DNA from: Halochromatium roseum
GTDB taxonomy: Bacteria; Pseudomonadota; Gammaproteobacteria; Chromatiales; Chromatiaceae
DNA length: 64,000 bases
Assembly (NCBI RefSeq): GCF_016653315.1
Contig: NZ_NHSH01000042.1
Span: 1-64,000 of the forward strand
Reading direction: 5' to 3'
Shown here: positions 39,745-48,519 of the stretch, piece after piece
Layout of the letters: the number at the start of each line of letters is the position of its first letter
How positions within the stretch are numbered: position 1 is the stretch's first letter
The notes under the pieces: model-generated
Database searches by the model: none
The model's input: only the letters and a program-made list of their open reading frames with translations
Told to the model about the DNA's origin: nothing
Program-made: the position numbers and the translations under genes

Positions 39745-41499
39745 TCAGCGATCGTAAGAGAGCCTTTTCTCCTCGCCTGTACCGTCGCTCGCACTGATGT
39801 TGAAGCTGCTATTGCGTAGGTCGGCGTCGAGGGTTGCGAGGCTGTCGCCATTGCGCCAACTGATGCGCAGGTGGTGCTCGTCGGTCGGATGCACCTCAAA
39901 GCTGCCCTGAAAGGCTGGGCAGGTATTGCGCAGCTGAATCAGCTTGAGCTGGTCGCGCACGACCAGGCGCTTGAGCCCAGCCTCGACATCCTCGAGCGAG
40001 AGGTTGGTGCGATTGATCTCCTTGTGGCCGGCAGCGCCGCCGCGATCGGCGGCCTCGTAGTCGTTCTTGCCAGCGAACAGATCCAGGTACCAGACCTGAG
40101 GGATGCCCGGCATGAAGAGCTGGATGGCGCGCGCCATCAGCAGTTTCTGCTCGTCCTCGCCAAGGGCACTGAAGAAGGTGGCGTTGATCTGGTAATAGGC
40201 GATCTTGCGCCCATCCGGGCCATAGAGGTTCTTGACCCGTCCGCCGCGCTCGGTGACGCGGGCCATGGTGGCCTCGATCTGCTCTTCGTCGAGCAGACCT
40301 TCACGGAAACTGCCGGCCTCGGCCTTGCCACGCAGATCCAGCAGCGGGATGCCGTCGTGGCAGCCGAGCATGTTGATGGTCTGCAGACCCTTGGTGCGAA
40401 TCTCGTCGATCCAGCGCAGCAGGGCCTGATTGCTGCCGCGCTCGAGCGCGTCGATGACCAGGCCAGGGAAGAAGAAGTCATAGATCGGGAAGCCCTTGCT
40501 GGCGACCTCCTCGTGCAGTCCGGTCCCGTACTCGGCGTGGATCTCGGGGAAGACGATCAGATCGTTGGCCTCGGCGATGCGCTTCAGTCGTTCGAGGTAA
40601 TCCCAGGTGCCGGGGCGGTTGAAGAAGTTGGGCTCGCCCGGAACCTTATGCAGATAGGCGAAGGCATCGAGGCGGATGATCTTGGCGCCATAGTCACGCA
40701 GCCTGCGTAAGGTTTCTTCGTAAAAGCTCCAGACCTTCTCGGAGCGTGCGTTGAGATCCATCTGCCCGAGGTACTGGCGCTTGCGCTCGATCACGCCCAG
40801 GATGGCGTCCTTGTGCTCCGTATAGCCGTCGAGGTCGATCGCCGCTGGATCGGTTTTCGCGGCGATGGCTTGGTTGACCAGGGAAGCGACCGCCGGGGCC
40901 TCGTCCTTGGAGAGGCCCTCAACCTCGGCGAGGTCTTCGGGCTCGAGTTCTTTGTAGCTGACATCCTGATAGAACGTGTTCCAGTACAAGCGATCTGAGC
41001 CGTCCGGAAAGCGTACCTTGAGGATCGGCAGCCCGGGCTTACGCATGAACAGTTTCTGTAGGTATTCTTCGGTCGGGATGATGGTCCCATCCGGCGCCTC
41101 GGTGCCGTGCTCGTGCCAGAATTCGTTCCAGTCGACGAAGAAGTCCTTGTACGGGGAGTCGTTGCCGTGCTCAATCAGGTCCTGGAACTGGTGCGACTGC
41201 ACCGAGAGGTGATTCAGCACCAGATCCAGCTTGAATTGGATATTGAGCGCGTTCAGTTCTGCGAGATCCTCGGGGGCGACCAATTCTTCGTTGAGGCCGT
41301 AGTCGATGATCGAGAATCCGCGATCGAGGTCGCTATTGAAGAAGGTTGGTAGGATGTAGAACAAAGAGAAGCTGTCTTTGAACTCCGGTCGTTTCAGTAC
41401 GGCGACGATGTCGGCAAGTTTTCCACCGATGCTGTCTGGATAGGCATTGAGCATCACCCCAGTCGGCAGCGTTTGACGGATGGGCTGTTCTTGAGACAT
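39745..41499 (-). CDS. GH13 subfamily 18 sucrose phosphorylase-like enzyme
   Basis: Glycoside hydrolase family 13 enzyme of 584 residues. The four conserved regions are DLVLNHLS (region I), IIRLDAFAYL (nucleophile Asp278), FPEIHAEYG (acid/base Glu319) and LGCHDGIPLLDLRG (Asp382). The HDGI form of region IV and the LFAGKNDYEAADRGG segment point to subfamily 18, which contains sucrose, sucrose-6-phosphate and glucosylglycerate phosphorylases, releasing glucose 1-phosphate. An insertion of about 60 residues (roughly 182-245, acidic, helical) after region I is not present in classic sucrose phosphorylases of about 490 residues. The acceptor sugar cannot be told. Confidence 0.85.
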   Translation of the reverse strand: MSQEQPIRQTLPTGVMLNAYPDSIGGKLADIVAVLKRPEFKDSFSLFYILPTFFNSDLDRGFSIIDYGLNEELVAPEDLAELNALNIQFKLDLVLNHLSVQSHQFQDLIEHGNDSPYKDFFVDWNEFWHEHGTEAPDGTIIPTEEYLQKLFMRKPGLPILKVRFPDGSDRLYWNTFYQDVSYKELEPEDLAEVEGLSKDEAPAVASLVNQAIAAKTDPAAIDLDGYTEHKDAILGVIERKRQYLGQMDLNARSEKVWSFYEETLRRLRDYGAKIIRLDAFAYLHKVPGEPNFFNRPGTWDYLERLKRIAEANDLIVFPEIHAEYGTGLHEEVASKGFPIYDFFFPGLVIDALERGSNQALLRWIDEIRTKGLQTINMLGCHDGIPLLDLRGKAEAGSFREGLLDEEQIEATMARVTERGGRVKNLYGPDGRKIAYYQINATFFSALGEDEQKLLMARAIQLFMPGIPQVWYLDLFAGKNDYEAADRGGAAGHKEINRTNLSLEDVEAGLKRLVVRDQLKLIQLRNTCPAFQGSFEVHPTDEHHLRISWRNGDSLATLDADLRNSSFNISASDGTGEEKRLSYDR

Positions 41500-41712
41500 A
41501 GATCACTCGTATCGTTGACGGCCGGCTTTGAGGCCTGTCTTTCGCGTCAGGGTCTGCGACCTCGCGACCGTTGACGCAGGGATGCTGGCGTGAAGCAGCG
41601 AACGAGTTGGCAGGGTAAAGAACCTAAGGGCCAGAATGCAAGAAATCACCTCACAGTCTGACGGCAAAGGCATTCATGCTGGCCCGATTATGCCAAGCCT
41701 GGAGAGTCAGCG

Positions 41713-42201
41713 ATGAAGATACGTCCGCTGAGTGCCTTTCTGTTATCCCTGGCGGGCGTGGTGCTGCTGCTCGCTTCGGTCGCCGTGGTTCAGAGTCGCC
41801 TCGATACTACCCCTTACATCGCCTTAGACGGCAACTGGGATATCCATCATCTGGTCCAGTGGGGACCCTACAAGACCTGGAGCTTTCACTATCGGCTCAG
41901 TCTGCGCGAGCAGCGCGGGCGGCTGTACGGCGAAGGTGTCACCTTGCTGGTGAATGGTGACCGCCCCGGAGCGAGGGAGCAGACCACGCTGCAGGTTGTC
42001 GATGGTGTGCGTGAGCGTGGTCAGATCATTGCCTGGGTGTTTGAGCGCAATGGCGATCGTGCCGGTCGTGGGGCAATCAAATGGCGGGTTGTCGATGCCA
42101 ACCGCCTGGTTGGCACGTTTGCGACGACCTTCTACCGTGGGGCCTCGGTCGCACAGCGGGTTGTCGCTGATGCGGTCGACGCAAACGGACGCTCAGACTG
42201 A
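41713..42201 (+). CDS. Exported or membrane-anchored protein of unknown function
   Basis: A 162-residue protein that I do not recognise. The N-terminal residues 5-27 (PLSAFLLSLAGVVLLLASVAVV) form a signal peptide or single membrane anchor after a basic MKIR. The rest is predicted soluble and periplasmic, rich in beta-type pattern (YKTWSFHYRLSLREQRGRLY), with no cysteines. It looks like a small lipocalin-sized domain, though that is only an impression. The 213 bp before it contain no recognised gene. Confidence 0.65.
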   Translation: MKIRPLSAFLLSLAGVVLLLASVAVVQSRLDTTPYIALDGNWDIHHLVQWGPYKTWSFHYRLSLREQRGRLYGEGVTLLVNGDRPGAREQTTLQVVDGVRERGQIIAWVFERNGDRAGRGAIKWRVVDANRLVGTFATTFYRGASVAQRVVADAVDANGRSD

Positions 42202-42234
42202 TGATCTGAGCTGATCCGATCCGATCCGGCGCTG

Positions 42235-42397
42235 AGCCGAACGGCGATTGGGCTAGTCGTGACCTGTGGCGATGGCCGAGGCCCCTGTCGTCGAGCGAGC
42301 AGCGGCAGTCGAAGACGACGATGTCGCCCGACTGGGTCGCGAGCTGGGCCTCAAGGCTTTCGACGTCGATCAATGGGGACTGTGTTGGCGTCGGCAT
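42235..42397 (-). pseudogene. 5' remnant of a rhodanese (thiosulfate sulfurtransferase) gene
   Basis: From ATG 42397 on the minus strand the sequence codes SPLIDVESLEAQLATQ, then GDIVVFDCRCSLDD, the typical first 40 residues of an SseA/thiosulfate-sulfurtransferase-type rhodanese. After RGLGH the similarity stops and the frame continues as unrelated Arg/Ser-rich sequence. The HIPGA motif and the catalytic-Cys CRxG loop are missing. It is therefore a truncated 5' fragment, 18 bp downstream of the DUF3127 gene. Confidence 0.6.
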
Positions 42398-42414
42398 AAG
42401 GCTTCGGTTCTCGA

Positions 42415-42747
42415 CTAGAACGGCGGCTCTTCATCGAAGGACGGCGGCTGATCGCGGAACGGCTCACCGCCCGGCTCGCCATTGCCGGCTGGCGCTACGC
42501 GCCAGGCCTTCACATCGGTGTACCAGCGACCGTTGAACTCACGGCTCTCCAGGTCGAAGCTGATGGTCAGTTCCTGCCCCTCACGGATGCCGAACTGATC
42601 GATCCTGTCGCCCCAGAGCATAAAGCAGACCTGCTTCGGAAAGTCGCCCGGTAGCTCGATCACATACTCTTGCTTACGCCAGGGGCCACGTGCCGAGGTG
42701 CCGTTCTTCTCCGGCAGTACCTGCGTGATCTTGCCTGTCATCTCCAT
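42415..42747 (-). CDS. DUF3127 domain protein
   Basis: A 110-residue protein that fits DUF3127, a compact OB-like family of unknown function: MTGKITQVLPEKNGTSARGPWRKQEYVIELPG, then CFMLWGDRIDQFGIREGQELTISFDLESREFNGRWYTDVKAWRV, and an acidic/proline-rich tail ending FDEEPPF. The tail resembles the acidic C-terminal tips of single-stranded DNA-binding proteins, which is a comparison only. The start could also be the second ATG two codons later. Confidence 0.85.
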   Translation of the reverse strand: MEMTGKITQVLPEKNGTSARGPWRKQEYVIELPGDFPKQVCFMLWGDRIDQFGIREGQELTISFDLESREFNGRWYTDVKAWRVAPAGNGEPGGEPFRDQPPSFDEEPPF

Positions 42748-42883
42748 CTTGCCTGTTGCCTCCGCGGTGGCGTTTTCTTTGGGTAGGGCTCATGGTACCA
42801 GCGCTGTCTGAGGACGCGCTGAATCACATGACTCCTGTAGCGGTGACGCGATCCTGCCTGCTTCAGCGCAACATGCGCGGGTT

Positions 42884-43516
42884 CTACATCATCATCAGGT
42901 AGTCGTAAGCTCCGGGTCCGCAGCGGCGTTCGAGCTGTTTTAGGATCCGTCGCTGCATCGCTGGAGTATCGTTGGGGCCATTGATATAGAACGGCTTGCC
43001 GTTCTGGCCAAAGGTAAAGCTCACCGGGCATGCATTTGCCTCGATGTCACCGAAGATCAAGCGTGCGATCCGGTAGTCCGCATGCGGCTCGAAACCGAGG
43101 TTTTCGGCATAGGCCAGTGCCCCTTCGACTATTTTGCGTGCGCAACTCGGATGTTGAGGTTCCATGGATTCCGCGGGGTTCGAATGGATGCGATCCAGAA
43201 TCTCAGGATACTCGGCTGCTTCGGCGATCTTGTACAAGGCGTTTTTGACGCCAAGACAAAAGACATCCACGAGGATTCCTGCGATCGCATACCGACCATC
43301 AGGCAGGTGACGAGATAACCAAACCGTGCCAATGCCTTGCTCGAAGAGGTTTGTCGGAACGAACACGTCAGCGATGGGCGCCTGGCCCACCACGGCCCAT
43401 TCGCGCGTCAACGATAGCGCACCGGAGGAGGCTCTGACAGACTTCGTCTTCGTTTGCTGACGTTTCTTTTCTCGTTTAGCTCGCTTTTTCTGCAAAGCTT
43501 TTTGGTCAAGCGCCAT
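42884..43516 (-). CDS. Conserved protein of unknown function, basic N terminus
   Basis: A 210-residue protein. The first 30 residues are a lysine/arginine-rich helix (QKALQKKRAKREKKRQ), followed by a domain with WAVVGQAPIADVFVPTNLFEQGIGTVWLSR, GRYAIAGILVDVFCLGVKNALYK and CARKIVEGALAYAENLGFEPHADY. I recall similar uncharacterised proteins with the FLVDxxCLGVKxA core in many proteobacteria, but know no function. The ATG at 43516 (MALDQKALQ) is preferred to a start 21 codons upstream. A Cys in DVFCLG is part of the core motif. Confidence 0.72.
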   Translation of the reverse strand: MALDQKALQKKRAKREKKRQQTKTKSVRASSGALSLTREWAVVGQAPIADVFVPTNLFEQGIGTVWLSRHLPDGRYAIAGILVDVFCLGVKNALYKIAEAAEYPEILDRIHSNPAESMEPQHPSCARKIVEGALAYAENLGFEPHADYRIARLIFGDIEANACPVSFTFGQNGKPFYINGPNDTPAMQRRILKQLERRCGPGAYDYLMMM

Positions 43517-43675
43517 TGGGACACTCTCATGTTCGGGAAGTGATTGGGGTGATGCCCACTGAGGGCAGGTCATCAACATCCAGATGTCGAGTCGATGAAC
43601 CCAGGGCGTTGTGTTGTGCCGAGGTCGGCATGATAACAGCGCCCGTCATATTTCGTAGCGCGTCACCGCCCCCGA

Positions 43676-43698
43676 CGATGAAGCACCGTGCTTCATCG
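43676..43698. repeat. Perfect 23-bp palindrome
   Basis: Arms CGATGAAGCAC and GTGCTTCATCG are exact inverse complements separated by a single C. It lies between the gene for the unknown basic protein and the 3' end of the large oxidoreductase. No T-run follows, so it is not a standard terminator; an operator or recombination site is possible. Confidence 0.75.
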
Positions 43699-43791
43699 AA
43701 GCCGACGCCTCAATCACCATGTCTGGCTCAGCGGTAACCTCGCTGGCGACGCGCTCGATGGTCCAGTCTATGTCCACTGGCTGCTGTGGTC

Positions 43792-46700
43792 TTAGAGCAA
43801 CACCCGCTCAATCCCCCCAGCCTTCACCTGCTCCAAGAACCGCTGCTGCCAGCCCTCGCCAAGGCGATGCTTGGCCAACTCGACGACGATGTAATCGGTC
43901 ATCAGGCCGGTCTCGTCGGCATATTTGGCCAGGCCCTGCTGGCAGGCGGGGCAGGCGGTGAGCAGTTTGACCTCGCCGTGCTCGACGCGGGGCTTGCCGG
44001 TGAGCGCCTGGATGCCCTTGGTTAGCTCCTCCTGCTTGCGGAAGCGGACCTGATTGGCGATGTCCGGTCGGCTGGTGCCCAGCGTGCCGGCCTCGCCGCA
44101 GCAGCGGTCTGACAAGGGCACTGGCTGACCCATCAGCTTTTCCGCCACCGAGGTCGGCTGATAGGTCTTCATCGGCGTATGGCAGGGGTCGTGATAGAGA
44201 TACTGCTTGCCGCTGACGCCCTCCAGACTCACGCCCTTTTCCATTAGATACTCATGGATATCGAGCAGCCGGCAGCCCGGAAAGATACGCTCGAACTCGT
44301 ATTGCAGCAGCTGATCCATGCAGGTGCCGCAGGAGACGATGACGGTGCGGATGTCCAGATAGTTGAGCGTGTTGGCGACCCGGTGGAACAGCACCCGGTT
44401 CTCGGTGGTGATCTGGTGGCCGGAGTCCTCGAGCCCAGCGGCGCGCTGCGGATAGCCGCAGCAGAGATAGCCCGGTGGCAGCACCGTCTGGCTGCCTTGC
44501 TCATAGAGCATCGCCAGGGTCGCCAGGCCGATGTCCGAGAACAGCCGTTCGGAGCCGCAGCCGGGGAAGTAGAACACCGCGTCTGAGTCCTCGGTCACCT
44601 TGGCTGGATCGGCGAGGATCGGCACCCGGGTGCGGTCTTCGAGCCCGAGCACCTGACGGAAGGTGCGCTTGGGCAGATCGACCCGGATCGAGCGACTGAC
44701 CAGCTGCACCGCTTGGCCGACCGGATTCGGCGTGCCGCTGCTGGCGCCCGGGCGCGCGTTGGGTTGCTCGGTCAGCTGCAGGCCCTTGGCGACAGCATTG
44801 GCCAGGTTGAGCCCCTGAAAGCCCCATTCGGCCAGCCCCTTGCGCATGAGCCGAATCGCCTGCGGATGCTGGGTATTCAAGAACGCCATCGCCGCCTTGG
44901 CGCCGGGGCTCGAGCGTTTCTTGCCGCGCTCGACCAGGATGCGGCGCATGCGCATGGTGACATCGCCAAAGTCGATATCGACCGGGCAGGGCGTCAGGCA
45001 CTTGTGGCAGATGGTGCAATGGTCAGCGACATCGTTCATCTCATCGAAGTGCCGCTCCGAGAGCCCACGCCGGGTCTGCTCCTCGTAGAGGAAGGCCTCG
45101 ATGATCAGCCCGGTGCCGAGGATCTTGTTGCGCGGCGAATAGTCCAGGTTCGCGCGCGGCACATGGGTCATGCACTTGGGCTTGCACTTGCCGCAGCGCA
45201 GGCAGTGCTTGATGTCGTCGTTGAGCGCGCCGAGCTCGGTGGCCTCGAGGATGATCGCCTCTTGCTCGACCAATTGCAGCGAGGGCGTGTAGGCGCCATC
45301 GAGTCCGGAGCCGGGCAGCAGCTTGCCAGGGTTGAAGCGTCCTTGCGGATCGACCCGCTGTTTGTACTCGGCGAAGGCGGCGAGCTTCTCCGGCGCCAGG
45401 TAGCGTACCTTGGTCAGGCCGATGCCATGCTCGCCCGAGATCACGCCATCGAGCCGCTCGGCGATGGCCATGATGCGATCGACCAGCCGATCGGCCTCTT
45501 GCAGCATCTGATAGTTGGCCGAGTGCACCGGGATGTTGGTGTGGATGTTGCCATCGCCGGCATGCATGTGCAGGGCGACGAACAGCCGCGCGCCGCGCAG
45601 TTGACGATGGATCTCGGCGAGGCGCTCGCGCACGCCAGTGAGATCCTGACCCGCGAAGATCTCGGCAAGCCGGTTGCCGACCTCCTTGCGATAGGTCTGG
45701 CGTAGGTCGCGGCGCAGCATCATCTCGAGCAGGCTGTCGCCGTCGCGGATCAGCGCGCGCTCGGGGTCGCGCAGCAAAAAGGTCTGCTCGGTGGCGGGTT
45801 GATCCAGTCGGGCGAGGATCTGCTGCCAACGCTGACGGGCGGCGCGCACCGCGTCACGGGCGGCGGCGCACTTGGCCTCAAGGATCGCCAGCGCCTCATC
45901 CGAGCGTTGATACTCGCCGGCCGGCAGGGCCTCGCGCAGTGGGCCATTCAGATAGTCGAGCACCGCCGCCATGATAGCGTCCTTGTTCTTGATCGACTGC
46001 TCGATATTCAGGCGCTCGATCTCGCGGCTGTATTCGGCCAGCCGTGGCAGCGGGATGACCACATCCTCGTTGATCTTAAAGGCGTTGGTGTGGCGTGAGA
46101 TGGCGGCGGTGCGGGCGCGATCGAGCCAGAAGCGCTTGCGCGCCTCGGGGCTGATGGCGATGAAACCCTCGCCATCGCGCGCCTGGGCCAGCTCGACCAC
46201 GGCCTCGGCGACTGCAGCCACCGCCGTCTCATCGTCCGAGACCAGATCGGCGAGCAGCACCATCTTCGGCAGCTCGCGCCGGGCGGCCTTGGTCGAATAG
46301 CGCACCGCGCGCACATAGCGCTCGTCCAGATGCTCGAGGCCGGCGATCTGCACATCCGTGCGCGCATCGACGAAGTCCTTGATCTCGACGATGGCCGGCA
46401 CGGCGCGATTGAGATCGGTGCCGAAGAACTCCAGGCAGACCGTGCGCACATGCTCCGGCATCCGATGCAGGATGAACCGGGCCGAGGTGATGAGCCCGTC
46501 GCAGCCCTCTTTCTGCACCCCGGGCAGCCCGCCGAGGGCCTTGTCGGTGACATCCTTGCCCAGTCCCGGCTTGCGCATCCGCGCGGTCGGGATCGCGAGC
46601 AGCTCGGGCTCGCCCTTGGGCGTGTGGCCATCGGCCTCGAAGCGGCTGATGCGAAACCGGGCCACCTCGGTGTCCTGCAGCTTGCCCAGGTTATGATCCA

Positions 46701-47724
46701 GGCGCTCGACCTCGAGCCAATCGGCATCCGGGGTCACCATGCGCCAGGAGGCGAGGTTGTCGATCGCGGTGCCCCAGAGCACCGCCTTCTTGCCGCCGGC
46801 GTTCATGGCGACATTGCCGCCGATGCAGGAGGCGTCCTGCGAGGTGGGGTCGACGGCGAAGGCGAGCCCATGGGCATCGGCCAGATCGGCGACCCGGCGC
46901 GTGACCACGCCGGCGCCGCAGCGCACCGTCGGCACCGGCTCGGCGACGCCGGGCAGCGCGATGCGCTCGACGCCGGACAGCGCCTCGAGCTTCTCGGTGT
47001 TGATCACCGCCGAGCGCGGCGAGAGCGGCACCGCCGAGCCGGTATAGCCGGTGCCGCCGCCGCGCGGGATCAGCGACAGGCCGCAGTCGATGCAGGCGGC
47101 GACGATCGGTGCGACTTCCTCCTCGGTATCCGGCAGGATGACGACGAACGGCATCTCGACGCGCCAGTCGGTGGCGTCGGTCGCGTGTGACACCCGCGCG
47201 AGGCCGCCGAAGTCGATGTTGTCCTTGCGGGTGATGCCGCTGAGCCGCTTGCGCAGGCGTTGACGCAGCGCGCGATCAGCGTCGAGCTGGGCATCGAAGC
47301 GGGCGATGGCCTCGCGCGCGGCGCTGAGCAGGGCGGCGGCCTCGGCGTTCTCGTTCAGGCGTCGCTCGAATTGTTCGAGTCGATGCCGCAGCGCGTCGAG
47401 CAAGAGCCGGCGGCGTTTCGGGTCTTCGAGCAGATCGTCCTGCAGATAGGGGTTGCGGGTCACCACCCACATGTCGCCCAACACCTCGAACAGCATCCGC
47501 GCCGAGCGCCCGGTGCGCCGCGAGCCACGCAGTTGCTCGATGCGCTGCCAGTGCTCCAGGCCGAGGAAGCGGATGACGATCTCGCGGTCCGAGAACGAGG
47601 TGTAGTTGTAGGGGATCTCGCGGATGCGAGGGGTTGCGGTCGCGCGCTCAGCGCTGTCGAGACTGTCTGGCGTCGCGATCGGCGACAGGAGCGTTTCCGG
47701 CTGTGAGCGGTCTGGATCGAGCAT
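43792..47724 (-). CDS. Giant FAD/Fe-S oxidoreductase (DUF3683 family, D-lactate/glycolate dehydrogenase-like)
   Basis: A 1310-residue protein combining in one chain the parts that are separate in glycolate or D-lactate dehydrogenases. Order: N-terminal DUF3683 region ([22 protein letters not shown]); FAD-binding type 4 domain with [18 protein letters not shown]-oxidase C-terminal domain ending [14 protein letters not shown]; two [4Fe-4S] clusters, [11 protein letters not shown] and [12 protein letters not shown]; and a cysteine-rich CCG domain region with [27 protein letters not shown] and DPCHTPM with [10 protein letters not shown]. It probably oxidises a 2-hydroxy acid and passes electrons to the quinone pool or another carrier; the substrate is unknown. 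The ATG at 47724 is preferred to GTG 47739. Confidence 0.9.
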   Translation of the reverse strand: MLDPDRSQPETLLSPIATPDSLDSAERATATPRIREIPYNYTSFSDREIVIRFLGLEHWQRIEQLRGSRRTGRSARMLFEVLGDMWVVTRNPYLQDDLLEDPKRRRLLLDALRHRLEQFERRLNENAEAAALLSAAREAIARFDAQLDADRALRQRLRKRLSGITRKDNIDFGGLARVSHATDATDWRVEMPFVVILPDTEEEVAPIVAACIDCGLSLIPRGGGTGYTGSAVPLSPRSAVINTEKLEALSGVERIALPGVAEPVPTVRCGAGVVTRRVADLADAHGLAFAVDPTSQDASCIGGNVAMNAGGKKAVLWGTAIDNLASWRMVTPDADWLEVERLDHNLGKLQDTEVARFRISRFEADGHTPKGEPELLAIPTARMRKPGLGKDVTDKALGGLPGVQKEGCDGLITSARFILHRMPEHVRTVCLEFFGTDLNRAVPAIVEIKDFVDARTDVQIAGLEHLDERYVRAVRYSTKAARRELPKMVLLADLVSDDETAVAAVAEAVVELAQARDGEGFIAISPEARKRFWLDRARTAAISRHTNAFKINEDVVIPLPRLAEYSREIERLNIEQSIKNKDAIMAAVLDYLNGPLREALPAGEYQRSDEALAILEAKCAAARDAVRAARQRWQQILARLDQPATEQTFLLRDPERALIRDGDSLLEMMLRRDLRQTYRKEVGNRLAEIFAGQDLTGVRERLAEIHRQLRGARLFVALHMHAGDGNIHTNIPVHSANYQMLQEADRLVDRIMAIAERLDGVISGEHGIGLTKVRYLAPEKLAAFAEYKQRVDPQGRFNPGKLLPGSGLDGAYTPSLQLVEQEAIILEATELGALNDDIKHCLRCGKCKPKCMTHVPRANLDYSPRNKILGTGLIIEAFLYEEQTRRGLSERHFDEMNDVADHCTICHKCLTPCPVDIDFGDVTMRMRRILVERGKKRSSPGAKAAMAFLNTQHPQAIRLMRKGLAEWGFQGLNLANAVAKGLQLTEQPNARPGASSGTPNPVGQAVQLVSRSIRVDLPKRTFRQVLGLEDRTRVPILADPAKVTEDSDAVFYFPGCGSERLFSDIGLATLAMLYEQGSQTVLPPGYLCCGYPQRAAGLEDSGHQITTENRVLFHRVANTLNYLDIRTVIVSCGTCMDQLLQYEFERIFPGCRLLDIHEYLMEKGVSLEGVSGKQYLYHDPCHTPMKTYQPTSVAEKLMGQPVPLSDRCCGEAGTLGTSRPDIANQVRFRKQEELTKGIQALTGKPRVEHGEVKLLTACPACQQGLAKYADETGLMTDYIVVELAKHRLGEGWQQRFLEQVKAGGIERVLL

Positions 47725-47964
47725 GAAGGACCATGGCACTGCTTGAAGATGCTGTCGATCTTATCGCAGCCGGGTGGGGAGCCGGCGATGACATCGGGCA
47801 GAACAACCGCGTGTTGGCACGGGTTAAGACGGCCTGGCTCGCCTTGGCAAGTTATTGGGTAGCGCTGCTGGCCACTGGGCAGTGAACCTTGGCGTGATTG
47901 ACGTCCGCCCCCTGGGCAGTCAAGCTTCTCGCCACAACGGGTTCAACGCTGCTGGATGATTGCC

Positions 47965-48366
47965 ATGAAAGAGCTGCTGTGGGACAAGACGCTGAGTGTT
48001 GATGTGCTGGAGATCGATCAGGATCATCGCCGTCTGCTTGAACTCTTCAATCGGCTTGGCCATGCCACCGAGGAGGGGGAGCCGCAGGCCTATATCGAAG
48101 CGTTGATGGATGAGCTCATCAGCTGCACGGCTTGGCACTTCCAGCATGAAGAACGGCTGATGGAGAAGTATGACTATCCGGGGCTGGATGAACACCGGGC
48201 CGAGCATCAGGAGTTGATCAGCAGTGGTAAGGCGCTGCAACAGCAACTCCAGCGGTCTGGGGCTCCGCTATCGGCGCAGGAGATCGAATTTCTCGAACAT
48301 TGGCTCAGCGCCCACATCTATGGTGCAGACATGGCGTTGGGCTCGCATCTGGCTGAGGTGATGTAG
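47965..48366 (+). CDS. Bacteriohemerythrin
   Basis: A 133-residue non-heme diiron O2-binding protein. All ligands are present: His21 (DQDH), His58 and Glu62 (HFQHEE), His77 and His81 (DEHRAEHQ), His117 and Asp122 (HIYGAD). It may store or sense O2 or deliver it to enzymes in an otherwise anaerobic organism. An in-frame ATG at 47956 is an alternative start. It precedes the large Amt-GGDEF-EAL gene by 153 bp with no clear promoter, so they may be linked. Hemerythrins are often found near cyclic-di-GMP signalling genes. Confidence 0.93.
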   Translation: MKELLWDKTLSVDVLEIDQDHRRLLELFNRLGHATEEGEPQAYIEALMDELISCTAWHFQHEERLMEKYDYPGLDEHRAEHQELISSGKALQQQLQRSGAPLSAQEIEFLEHWLSAHIYGADMALGSHLAEVM

Positions 48367-48519
48367 CGCATCCCCAGCCTGGCACCCCGCCATGATGGTG
48401 CGCCACCACTCAGCCGGATGATGACCAACTGATCTCGAGTGACGTTGCGCTGAAGCTATTGATGCGGCTGGCTGATCACCGATAATCGATGCATAGTCAG
48501 CCGTAGCGACCGAAAGGCC

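Noticed and set aside
42077-42234. Rest of the 106-codon frame containing the rhodanese remnant
   Set aside because: After about 45 codons the frame is Arg/Pro/Ser-rich shadow sequence antisense to the upstream exported protein gene.
43175-43195. GGTTCGAAT as a tRNA T-arm
   Set aside because: It lies inside the conserved 210-residue coding gene and no acceptor stem or anticodon arm is around it. No tRNA was recognised in the window.
47733-47885. 50-codon plus-strand ORF between the DUF3683 gene and the hemerythrin gene
   Set aside because: AAGGA is only two bases from the ATG, so it is a poor Shine-Dalgarno, and the peptide matches no family I know. Coding is possible but not supported.
47899-47923. 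TTGAC-N16-GTCAA upstream of the hemerythrin gene as an FNR box
   Set aside because: FNR needs a 4-bp spacer; the 16-bp separation does not fit.
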